Positions 54,884 to 62,888 of a DNA stretch of 64,000 bases are shown one piece after another. Source of the stretch: Mucilaginibacter segetis. GTDB taxonomy: Bacteria > Bacteroidota > Bacteroidia > Sphingobacteriales > Sphingobacteriaceae. Below the pieces are notes generated by a model. The model did not search any database. It had not been told where the DNA came from and saw nothing but the letters and a program-made list of their open reading frames with translations. Within the stretch, counting starts at the first letter, position 1; each line of letters opens with the position of its first letter. Location: NCBI RefSeq assembly GCF_016522075.1, contig NZ_JAEHFW010000003.1:496001-560000 (forward strand). Reading direction: 5' to 3'. Position numbers and translations under genes: made by a program.

Positions 54884-57800
54884 TTACAATACTGAATATA
54901 ATATGTTCTTAATTTCTTTTGCTTTTTTTAATGACTTTGTTGATTTTAACAGTTGTATTGTCGGCTTGATAAGATTCTCATAATCTGATTTCTCTCCGAT
55001 TAAGAATAACAAAAATAGTTTGTCGGAGACTTGAATTTTAGATAAGCCGACATTTGTAATAAATTTCTGTTTATCAAAATCATAAGGCAACTCAAATCTC
55101 CTATAACCCATATCTGATTGCTTTATCCAATTAATTATTAATATGAAATTTGATTGCGAACAATTAAACAAGACTTCCAAAGCATAACTAAACACTTCGC
55201 TAATATCCATAACTGCATTCCAGTGGATGGTATGTTGATATTTTATAAAAAGCAACAAAGTATTTAGGTCTGCGACTTTTATTTCAAGATTAAAATCAAT
55301 TTTACTCGGCAAAATTAAATTTAGAAAAGTGAAAAAAGTATCCGTATCGTTACCAAAATACCTTTGTAAATTTTTTTTCTCAAAGGGGTAGTCTTGAAAA
55401 TCGAAATCTTTATTGTTTTTTGAGAAAGCGAACGTTTTATTTTTAGTTTTAACCTTATAAATTTTGGTAGACTTAAAGTCGAGTAATTCATATTCTTCTA
55501 AACCATACGATTCAAAATCTTCCAATTCTTTTATTCGTTTTTCAATTTTCGGCAGTTGAATTCCAGCGTATTTTTCTTTTAACAGGTGTACAAACTCAGT
55601 TAGCGTTGGGATATCGTCTAATCCAATAGAGAACACGTGGAAATTTATGAAATCAAGTCTAATTTTTTCATCTCTGATTAAATTGATTGACAACAGCCGT
55701 TGTTCCATTATTTTTTGAGACAAGTCTTTGTTTTTCGATTCGTGAAGGAAACTTAAAAAGTTATCACCTTTTTTATGGTATTCGAATGCACAGTGATACT
55801 GCGTAGGCAGATGACCAGAATAAGTCTTGATAAAATTTTCAGAATTTACATATTTTACAATTTCTTCTTGAAATTTTTGAGTGAATACGATTTCGGATAC
55901 AGGATATACAATATTGTAATTATAAAGTCTAATTTTAATCTCGTCATTGTCCGAAGACAATATTTTCGTCAATTCTTCCTGAACTAATGGAACATTTCCC
56001 GCATTCATTGAGATTTGAATGAGGTTTTGCTTCAATACATCATTAGTACTTTGGTCAGTAATTTCATTTATTATACGTTGCAAAATATACCCTTGATAGA
56101 ACTTGGTTTCAAGGAGATTTTCAACTAAATTCCTAAATAAGTGCGTTTCTCTATTGTTATCGTGATAATCTGACTTTAAAGTAAGTATAGTATTAAATAT
56201 TTTGTCGATTAAATGCTCAACAAAATCAAAATCAATTTCGGTATCGTCCTTCAAAATTTGAACTACCAGTTTAAGAGGACGATACATTTCCGGAATCGAA
56301 TCCTTTATCGAAAGGATATCTTTTACAAAATCAGTTGCGTACTGTCTTCCGAGACGACTTTGTTCACTGAATTTAAATAAAGACGCTGTAAGTTTGATAA
56401 CTTCGTTCCAGTTTGGATTCAATACGTAATCTTCGAAGTCTTGCTTAAACCTGCCTTCTTTCCAGCGTGTCTTGAATTCAAGTGCCGTGAAATATTCTTG
56501 AAATGTCTGATGAACGAAACCGAACATGGATTCGCCATTTTCATTCAGTCCCTTTTCAAAAAGAAATCCAGCATCTTCTCTTAAAAAGTCGATAATCTCC
56601 TTAATATCTTGCAATTCTTCCTTTGCTGTTTGATAAGGAAATATATTCCTGTATTCTTTTTGAAATAATGTTTTTAGGTCACTTTCTGTAATTAATCCTG
56701 TGGTAAAATATTGGTGTATGTGATATGAAATTGGTGCTAAGATTGCGATGATTGTCTCTTTATCAAAGTTTGATTTTTTTTGCGACTCTCTTTGTTTGAC
56801 CCAATTTTCTAAAAAAGTAGATGTCGCTATATCATATAAAGATGCTCTTCTCTCGGGTAATGTTCCCCCTTGATAATGTATCAAAGTTATTATTGTTATG
56901 AGCAAGGGGTTGCTTGCCATATTTAACACGGAAATGTTTTTTTTTATCGATTGAAAAAGAGTATCGGCATTTTGAATCGCTATTTCGTTGTTATTATCAG
57001 ATTGCGAAGAAACTGATAAATACCAATTCTTTATGAAATGTTTAATTTGTTTATCTCCAAATTTAATCACTTCAAGGTGCTGGAAGAAACCATTCAACCT
57101 TGTTTCTCTGTAACCGACAAGTCTTGAAGATACCACTAATTTAATATTTGGATATTGTGCTATAAAAGCGTTTATCCTACTGACCACTGTGTGCCGTAGA
57201 CTTGTAACGTTTATCTCGTCAATACCATCTATTAAGACCAACAATTGGTTACTTTCCAATTTTTGACTGAAAAGAAACTCGTACTTTTTATCGAAATGGT
57301 CGATAATGTATTCTGATAAGCTTTTTGAAGTTGACAAGACATATTTACCAAATTCGCTACCTTTAATTAGTACAGGAACTAAGTCACTAAATAAGGTTTT
57401 GACAGGTCTATTTAAACAAATAGCTAATGCTAAGTGTTTAAGTGTGGTGGTCTTTCCTGAACCGGGGTCGCCTAAAACTACTAACTTGTCAAAATTAGTT
57501 AATGCTTCTTCAATTGAATATTTAATTTTTTTTGTACTGTCATATTCGGAAAAATTTTCAACATCTTCCGTGTCAAATTTTAGTTGCAGTGGTACATAAA
57601 TTTCCTGCAAACAAATTTTAACCACTGTGTTGTTGATTTTTGGGGAAAATCCCCTTATGTCAAGATATTGGTAATAATTCTGAATATATATATCATATTC
57701 ATTCAATCCCTTACAATACAAGTCCCATTTGTCCTTTTCAGGTTTATTGTCTGCAAACTGTTCTTCCAAAAGTTTACACACCTTATCTATTTTATCTAAT

Positions 57801-58261
57801 TTATTCTGTTTATTAAGCTCTATATAGATATCGGTTCTATCAATAATATCTTTCGTATCAAATGAAAAATTAGAATCCAAAAGCTTATCTATTTTTTCCT
57901 GGTCGTAATTTTTTTGCTTTTCAGTTATAACATATACATATAATTTGGTGAACTCATTATGTAAATTGTTATTGACAAATTCACTTAGTGTGTGTTTGAT
58001 TTTTTCAAGATTTGCGGTAGATGTAACTTGAATTGCAATCTTACTTTTCTTGTCTCGTAGGTCTATGCTTGGGTAGACTTTGTTTTCACTGTAATTCACA
58101 TTCTCTAAATCGCAGTCATAAACGGTGTTTAACACTTGAATTAGAATATTCTCAGCATGGATGTTGATGCTGAATTCACTGTTTGAATTTAAAATTTTTA
58201 CTTGTTCTTTAAACCTTGACAGTAGTTGTGAAATACGATAAAGCTTATATTCCTGATTCAT
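54884..58261 (-). CDS. SMEK-NACHT STAND ATPase, candidate NLR-like anti-phage protein
   Basis: 1125 aa. Residues 1 to about 165 match the SMEK domain: FSINIHAENILIQVLNTVYD, PSIDLRDKKSKIAIQVTST and KLYVYVITEKQKNYDQ. A linker follows (YYQYLDIRGFSPKINNT, then IYVPLQLK) of the kind often found before bacterial NACHT modules. The NACHT ATPase has Walker A GDPGSGKTT (264-272), Walker B LLVLIDGIDE (340-349), VVSSR (376-380), an NPLLITIITLIHYQGG helical part (451-466) and FGFVHQTFQEYFTALEF (580-596). The remaining ~530 residues are largely helical-looking with no repeats I recognise and may form the sensor. Bacterial NACHT proteins are a known anti-phage class; a defence role here is inferred from architecture and island context. 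Its codon use is clearly A+T-richer than that of thyA or ispE. Confidence 0.88.
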   Translation of the reverse strand: MNQEYKLYRISQLLSRFKEQVKILNSNSEFSINIHAENILIQVLNTVYDCDLENVNYSENKVYPSIDLRDKKSKIAIQVTSTANLEKIKHTLSEFVNNNLHNEFTKLYVYVITEKQKNYDQEKIDKLLDSNFSFDTKDIIDRTDIYIELNKQNKLDKIDKVCKLLEEQFADNKPEKDKWDLYCKGLNEYDIYIQNYYQYLDIRGFSPKINNTVVKICLQEIYVPLQLKFDTEDVENFSEYDSTKKIKYSIEEALTNFDKLVVLGDPGSGKTTTLKHLALAICLNRPVKTLFSDLVPVLIKGSEFGKYVLSTSKSLSEYIIDHFDKKYEFLFSQKLESNQLLVLIDGIDEINVTSLRHTVVSRINAFIAQYPNIKLVVSSRLVGYRETRLNGFFQHLEVIKFGDKQIKHFIKNWYLSVSSQSDNNNEIAIQNADTLFQSIKKNISVLNMASNPLLITIITLIHYQGGTLPERRASLYDIATSTFLENWVKQRESQKKSNFDKETIIAILAPISYHIHQYFTTGLITESDLKTLFQKEYRNIFPYQTAKEELQDIKEIIDFLREDAGFLFEKGLNENGESMFGFVHQTFQEYFTALEFKTRWKEGRFKQDFEDYVLNPNWNEVIKLTASLFKFSEQSRLGRQYATDFVKDILSIKDSIPEMYRPLKLVVQILKDDTEIDFDFVEHLIDKIFNTILTLKSDYHDNNRETHLFRNLVENLLETKFYQGYILQRIINEITDQSTNDVLKQNLIQISMNAGNVPLVQEELTKILSSDNDEIKIRLYNYNIVYPVSEIVFTQKFQEEIVKYVNSENFIKTYSGHLPTQYHCAFEYHKKGDNFLSFLHESKNKDLSQKIMEQRLLSINLIRDEKIRLDFINFHVFSIGLDDIPTLTEFVHLLKEKYAGIQLPKIEKRIKELEDFESYGLEEYELLDFKSTKIYKVKTKNKTFAFSKNNKDFDFQDYPFEKKNLQRYFGNDTDTFFTFLNLILPSKIDFNLEIKVADLNTLLLFIKYQHTIHWNAVMDISEVFSYALEVLFNCSQSNFILIINWIKQSDMGYRRFELPYDFDKQKFITNVGLSKIQVSDKLFLLFLIGEKSDYENLIKPTIQLLKSTKSLKKAKEIKNILYSVL

Positions 58262-58466
58262 TTTATGTAATAAAGTAATTGGTATGACAAAATACTACTT
58301 TATAATAGAGCGACAAATAAATTGTACGAATAAGCTTAGCGGGTTACGCATGTTCTTTTAAATCATAGTTAAAAATAACACAGAAAACTTCCAATTAAAC
58401 ATCTAAATATTTGGAAATGAGATAATTATGTTGTATTTTTATACTGTGATTAAAAGTACGACAAAA
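58262..58466. other. Upstream region of the NACHT gene
   Basis: About 205 bp of A+T-rich DNA between the start of the NACHT gene and the recombinase remnant. It should hold the minus-strand NACHT promoter; I could not assign one with confidence. No gene is seen. Confidence 0.4.
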
Positions 58467-58598
58467 ATGAAAATAAAATATAACCGCACAAGCACTTTGA
58501 AGCAATCAGGAGAAAGGTTTAATGCTGACGAAGCTAAATACGATTTAGTTCTATTCGACCAAGTTTCAGTCTTTAAATTCAGTAGCACGTTCACGTAG
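58467..58598 (+). pseudogene. Truncated serine recombinase (resolvase/invertase family), N-terminal remnant
   Basis: A 43-codon open frame beginning MKIKYNRTSTLKQSGERF. This matches the start of Bacteroidota serine recombinases (YxRVSTxxQ), with the catalytic Arg7 and Ser9 present, followed by KYDLVLFDQVS. After QVS, where family members continue G..PFKxRP, the frame changes to unrelated sequence and ends. About 34 residues of homology remain of a protein of about 200 aa, so it cannot be active. Its last 33 nt overlap the 3' end of the 70-aa gene on the other strand, marking a recombination junction. It is evidence of past mobile-element activity next to the NACHT gene. Confidence 0.75.
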
Positions 58599-58778
58599 GT
58601 TTTTAATCAGGTTTAACGACTTTCCAGTATACAACCTGCCATATTCTTTAAGTTCTTTAAATTGTTCATCACCGGGGTATTTCGTAGCGTACCTGATGAA
58701 CCACTTTTTGTTATCTTTGTCTTTAAATATAATAGGGGTTTTATAGCAAAATACACCGTTGTCGAATACCTTTTTCAT
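58566..58778 (-). CDS. 70-aa orphan protein of the island
   Basis: Short basic protein (FDNGVFCYKTPIIFKDKDNK; then KWFIRYATKYPGDEQFKELKEYGRLYTGKSLN). The KKWFIRYAT segment looks like a small beta-hairpin followed by a helix ending NLIKNLRERATEFKD. I do not recognise a family. It is on the same strand as the NACHT gene and 304 bp upstream of it; its 3' end overlaps the recombinase remnant. It may be genuine cargo or the remnant of a longer gene. Confidence 0.5.
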   Translation of the reverse strand: MKKVFDNGVFCYKTPIIFKDKDNKKWFIRYATKYPGDEQFKELKEYGRLYTGKSLNLIKNLRERATEFKD

Positions 58779-58877
58779 TGATTATTTTAGTATCGTAAAT
58801 TTATAAAAACTTTATCCCTTTTCCCTTTATTTTTGTCCTTTTCGGTCATTTTTAACTTGAAAAGCTAGATAAAACTA

Positions 58878-58890
58878 AAATAATCTATTT
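58878..58890. repeat. Right copy of 13-nt direct repeat bracketing the island
   Basis: AAAATAATCTATT, identical to 54552-54564. It runs into TATTTTTG (58887-58894), an exact TAnnTTTG that is probably the ispE -7 element, so an insertion event may have used the ispE promoter region. Confidence 0.4.
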
Positions 58891-58894
58891 TTGG
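58887..58894 (+). promoter_or_regulatory. -7 promoter element of ispE
   Basis: TATTTTTG matches TAnnTTTG exactly, 48 bp before the ispE ATG. A TTTG at the expected -33 distance is missing. Confidence 0.45.
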
Positions 58895-58942
58895 TATCCT
58901 ACTGATGTGTATAAATACATGCGGTTTTAATCAAAATATTGA

Positions 58943-59746
58943 ATGATCGTATTCCCGAACGCAAAGATAAACATTGGCCTTAATATAACGGAGCGCCGCC
59001 CTGATGGCTATCATAACCTGGAAACCGTTTTTTATCCGGTTAAAGTTTATGATGTGCTGGAGGCTATAGAGGCTGATGAATTAAGTTTTGAAGCATCTGG
59101 TTTAGGCATCCCCGGCGATTGGCACACCAATCTTTGCGTTAAAGCATACCATTTGTTGAAAAAGGATTTCGACCTGCCGCCGATTGCTATTCATTTACAC
59201 AAGCATATACCGATAGGAGCGGGACTGGGCGGAGGATCTGCCGACGCCGGATTTTTTATCAAGCTGATGAACGAAAAGTTCAGGCTGAATTTAACAACCG
59301 ATCAGATGATAGATTACGCCAGGATGCTCGGGGCCGACTGTGCTTTTTTTATCGAAAGCAAGCCTGTGTTCGCGTTTGATAAGGGAGATGAGTTTGAACC
59401 CATAAATTTAGACCTGTCGGCATATAAACTGGCATTAGTGATGCCTGATGTGCATATATCTACCTCGGAGGCCTACAGAGGGGTAAAACCCATGCAGGTA
59501 GATGATTCGTTATATGAACAGGTAAAAATGCCCTTAAACAACTGGAAAACGCATATCAGGAACGATTTTGAGCGTCATATTTTTCTTGATCATCCCGTTA
59601 TACGTGGCGTAAAAGCAGAGCTGTACGAACAAGGCGCCATATATGCGAGTATGAGCGGGAGCGGAGCATCCGTTTTTGGGATATTTGAGACTACTCCCGA
59701 CCTGGAGCGCTTGCAGCAATTCGGGCAGTTATTTTATAATGTATAA
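58943..59746 (+). CDS. ispE: 4-diphosphocytidyl-2-C-methyl-D-erythritol kinase
   Basis: 267-aa GHMP kinase of the MEP isoprenoid pathway. PNAKINIGLNITERRPDGYHNLETVF at the start (substrate-binding Lys and His), the ATP-binding loop HIPIGAGLGGGSADAGFF, and SMSGSGASVFGIFE near the end (GHMP motif 3). Length slightly below the E. coli enzyme (283 aa), normal for Bacteroidota. It lies immediately right of the accessory island. Confidence 0.97.
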   Translation: MIVFPNAKINIGLNITERRPDGYHNLETVFYPVKVYDVLEAIEADELSFEASGLGIPGDWHTNLCVKAYHLLKKDFDLPPIAIHLHKHIPIGAGLGGGSADAGFFIKLMNEKFRLNLTTDQMIDYARMLGADCAFFIESKPVFAFDKGDEFEPINLDLSAYKLALVMPDVHISTSEAYRGVKPMQVDDSLYEQVKMPLNNWKTHIRNDFERHIFLDHPVIRGVKAELYEQGAIYASMSGSGASVFGIFETTPDLERLQQFGQLFYNV

Positions 59747-59801
59747 ATTAGCCAATACTTTTGTTTGGCCCGGAGCAACAGGGGAGGATGCAGTTCTATT
59801 T

Positions 59802-60080
59802 TCAGCTGATGTAATCCCGGTCTTCATCACTTAGTGTATCGGTCTTGTCATTTTCATGAAGGCTGTCGTGATATTGCTCAATATCATATTTTTTATTTTT
59901 AGGTCGGCCCACTAACACGCCCAAAATAAATGCTATTACCGCTATCGCCCCGAGCATGGCTACCTTAGATATTTCAGTATCCCAAAACAAGATGTTGAAT
60001 TTAACCGTATCGGTATTTTGCATAATTATGATGGTAAGCAATACCGCTAAAACAATGCTGAAAATATTTTTGATGCTCAT
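59802..60080 (-). CDS. LapA-domain (DUF1049) membrane protein
   Basis: 92-aa protein with two transmembrane helices (about 7-24 and 40-58) flanking FNILFWDTEISKVAMLGAI, the LapA-type layout, and a charged cytoplasmic tail (KNKKYDIEQYHDSLHENDK). In E. coli LapA works with LapB in LPS homeostasis; whether this short Bacteroidota protein does so is unknown. It is convergent with ispE. Confidence 0.8.
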   Translation of the reverse strand: MSIKNIFSIVLAVLLTIIIMQNTDTVKFNILFWDTEISKVAMLGAIAVIAFILGVLVGRPKNKKYDIEQYHDSLHENDKTDTLSDEDRDYIS

Positions 60081-60875
60081 GAGCTTTCTGCAATTTTTTT
60101 ATACAAGATGCGGATTTTAATTGTGTAAAAAAAATCCCCGATCAATACCGCCTTTTTTTTGTTAGCCGCAGTTGAAACTGATCTGCGGATTTGGTCGCTT
60201 ATTGGAAATGCCCTTTTTCTCGTTTACTACCAAAATTGCCGTAAGGCTGTTTTGTTTGCGTGAAATTGCACGTTTACAATGTGGGATCACACCAATTTTT
60301 TTATCTCAATTTAGCGTCAATTCTCGTCAATATTTTCAATTGAACTTCGTGCTTGTATACATTATTCAAGATGTGGCAATTATTTTGAAATTCTAATTTT
60401 TGTGTTCAATACACTATGACGCATATTAAAACCAATTATCTTATAGCAAATTATTTATTCATATAAATTATTTTAACTCATTGAATATAAATACTATATA
60501 TTGTTAATTAATTTATAAATTTTTGCTTTGCTATTTTTATTAGTAATATGTTTTTAAAAACATATATTTTTATTTGATTAAAACTTTAGTTAAATTATAT
60601 AATTCTTTGATTATTAATTAAATATTTTTTATAATTAAAGTTGTAATGTATAGGATTTTAATAAATTTTAAGGATGGAATAAGGTGTTATACTATCAATT
60701 GTTCTTGTTAAAGTATATACACTATGTGATTTTTATATTTTACGTATAAACGTACTTTAAACCATATGACGGGAAATTCTACCTTTAAAAATTTGGATCG
60801 CGCAGAGGGGCTAAAACAAGCTGTAGGGGTATCGGTAGTTTACCCCTACCCCATGGGAGTAATGCTTGATATAAA
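60081..60875. other. Long A+T-rich spacer without a supported gene
   Basis: 795 bp between the start of the LapA-type gene and the stop of the EamA gene. The part 60400-60765 is extremely A+T-rich. A 9-bp hairpin GTAGGGGTA / TACCCCTAC lies at 60823-60849 without a T tract. The 74-codon frame at 60172 has no family likeness. No RNA gene was recognised. Confidence 0.5.
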
Positions 60876-61775
60876 TTATTTTTTGCGACGATTTACCCGT
60901 TGTTGGGCCAGTGGAAAAAGAAAAATAGTAGAGAGAATAATTAACGCGCCAACCCAAAATCCGGTGGTCATTTTGTTCATGTCGCCAAAAAAAACGAAGG
61001 CCATTACAATGCCGTATACCGGTTCCAAATTAGTAATTAACGCCACCCGGAATGCAGAAAGCTCCCGCATAACTGATACCCCTGCAACGTATGCTAACGA
61101 TGTACAAACAGTACCGAGTATTAATAAATAACCTATGTCTGCTGGCTTGGGAATCGTTGCAGAATTAAATCCGCCGGTAAATAATAGGTAAATGCTTATC
61201 CACAAAAATGCCCCGGATAGTTCATAAAAGGCAATAACTGGTGCCTCATAATTTTTAATATATCGCCCGTTTATAATGGCAAACAGGCTTGCTAAAACCG
61301 CACTTATAAGGCCGGCAATTATACCCTTAGTGTATTGTGTTTCAAATTTGAATATTAATGTAATGCCTGTAATTATTAATATACCCGCAATAATTTCCAT
61401 TTTAGAGATGGCTTTTTTATTGATGAGCGGTTCAAAAATAGCGGTAAATAATGTGATGGATGACAGGCAAACCAACGTTACAGGAACAGTAGAAAGCTTA
61501 ATGGATGCGAAAAATAATACCCAATGGCCGCCTACCAATGCGCCGGTAAACAGCATTTTCAGGACCGTTTTTCGGTTAATTTTGTAGGCCTTTTTATTGA
61601 ATTTGAAGTATAAAAAAAGCGAAAAGCTGGCAATCAGCACGCGGTACCAAACCAGATTTACGGCTGAAATAGAGATAAGCTGACCCAAAATTCCGGTAAA
61701 ACCCCATACAAAAACCGTGAAATGTAAGATCACAAGGTTCTTGTTTAGGCCATTTACCGCGGGTGATTGCGCCAT
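60876..61775 (-). CDS. EamA/DMT-family permease
   Basis: 299-aa inner-membrane transporter with about ten hydrophobic segments in two EamA repeats: FVWGFTGILGQLISISAVNLVWYRVLIA in the first, and LGTVCTSLAYVAGVSVMRELSAFRVALITNLEPVYGIVMAFVFFGD in the second, the classic 'P-V/L-x-x-V/I' helix. The substrate is unknown (metabolite exporter). Its ATG follows the lptG stop without a gap (TAAATG), so it is translationally coupled. Confidence 0.92.
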   Translation of the reverse strand: MAQSPAVNGLNKNLVILHFTVFVWGFTGILGQLISISAVNLVWYRVLIASFSLFLYFKFNKKAYKINRKTVLKMLFTGALVGGHWVLFFASIKLSTVPVTLVCLSSITLFTAIFEPLINKKAISKMEIIAGILIITGITLIFKFETQYTKGIIAGLISAVLASLFAIINGRYIKNYEAPVIAFYELSGAFLWISIYLLFTGGFNSATIPKPADIGYLLILGTVCTSLAYVAGVSVMRELSAFRVALITNLEPVYGIVMAFVFFGDMNKMTTGFWVGALIILSTIFLFPLAQQRVNRRKK

Positions 61776-62888
61776 TTACTTAGGTGCTTTTAGTATCAAA
61801 AAGTACCCAAGTATACCAAATATAACGTTAGGTATGCATACAGATATTAGCGGGGAAAAACCACCTTTTACAGCAAATACCAATGCAAAGCGGTTAACAA
61901 CAATGTAGGTAAAACATATAAATATACCTATCCCCAAGGGTAAACCTACGCCGCCTCTTACCTTGCGTGATGATATGGATACACCTATAAATGCCAATAC
62001 ATAGGATGAAAACGGATCAACAAAACGACGATATTTTTCGAACAGCATATCCGTTATAGACCCGCTTCCGCGTATCTGTTCTTTGGCAATTAGTTTATTA
62101 AGGGTGCTTAAAGACATGGCGCTATATACGTTTATAGCCACATTATCATGTACCTCAAAATCAATGGGGCGCATATCCAACACGGTATCAATAGGAGGCC
62201 CGTTTTGCACAAAACTTTCCTTTAATCCGTCAACATGCCTTATAGAAGGACTAATAATTTTCCAGCGGTTTTTTAAAGAATCATAAGATATACTGGGTGC
62301 GGTAAGCCGTTCTTTTAAGGTATCGCCATTAAATTTTTCCAGCATAAACTGGTAGCCCGTATGCGCGTTTATTTCATATCGTTGCAGGTAAACAAAAGTA
62401 TGTTTATCTAACTGTAAGTGTACCTCGCTTTTTGAAGGATCGTCGCCTATAAAAAAGTTCTTGTTCTCGAAATCTATTTTAAGTTTGTTGGTATAGGGTA
62501 TAAGAAAAAGGTTCGCAAAAAACGATACGATAAAAATAAGCGAAGCAGAAACAAAATACGGCCGTAAAAACCGTGTAAAACTTGCCCTGCTGGTAAGAAT
62601 GGGCACAATTTCTGTTTGGTTAGCCATTTTGGCGGTAAAAAATATTACCGCCAGGAAATTGATAAGCGGCGATAGCAGGTTCATGTAATAAGGTATAAAT
62701 CCCGCGTAATATTTTAGTATCTCATTAATGTGAGAGTGTTTGGTTAAAAAATTATCAAGGTGTTCAGATATGTCAAATACCACGGAGATGACCAGAAATA
62801 TCATCAGGGTAAATACAAATGTACCCAGGTATTTTTTGATGATATACCAGTCAATTACCTTTAAATATTTATCTAAAATGTCCTTCAT
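61776..62888 (-). CDS. LptF/LptG-family LPS export permease
   Basis: 370-aa YjgP/YjgQ-type permease. N-terminal helices with DWYIIKKYLGTFVFTLMIFLVISVVFDISEHLD, then PYYMNLLSPLINFLAVIFFTAKMANQTEIVPILTSRASFTRFLRPY, the coupling-helix region, a periplasmic beta-jellyroll (about 130-270) and C-terminal helices (FSSYVLAFIGVSISSRKVRGGVGLPLGIGIF). It works with LptB ATPase to move LPS. Its start overlaps the tgt stop by one base, and eamA follows directly. Confidence 0.92.
   Translation of the reverse strand: MKDILDKYLKVIDWYIIKKYLGTFVFTLMIFLVISVVFDISEHLDNFLTKHSHINEILKYYAGFIPYYMNLLSPLINFLAVIFFTAKMANQTEIVPILTSRASFTRFLRPYFVSASLIFIVSFFANLFLIPYTNKLKIDFENKNFFIGDDPSKSEVHLQLDKHTFVYLQRYEINAHTGYQFMLEKFNGDTLKERLTAPSISYDSLKNRWKIISPSIRHVDGLKESFVQNGPPIDTVLDMRPIDFEVHDNVAINVYSAMSLSTLNKLIAKEQIRGSGSITDMLFEKYRRFVDPFSSYVLAFIGVSISSRKVRGGVGLPLGIGIFICFTYIVVNRFALVFAVKGGFSPLISVCIPNVIFGILGYFLILKAPK

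Noticed and set aside
54651..58838. TTTTTGTCC shared by both island flanks as a second boundary repeat
   Set aside because: Only 9 nt of T-rich sequence, and its order relative to the 13-nt repeat is reversed between the two sides.
60172..60396. 74-codon open frame in the long spacer
   Set aside because: No family likeness, no ribosome-binding site, composition like the surrounding non-coding DNA.
60823..60849. Hairpin GTAGGGGTA / TACCCCTAC as terminator of eamA
   Set aside because: No T tract follows on the minus strand, so intrinsic termination is not supported.
60766..61131. 121-codon plus-strand frame
   Set aside because: Most of it is antisense to the clear EamA gene; the remainder is short and without support.
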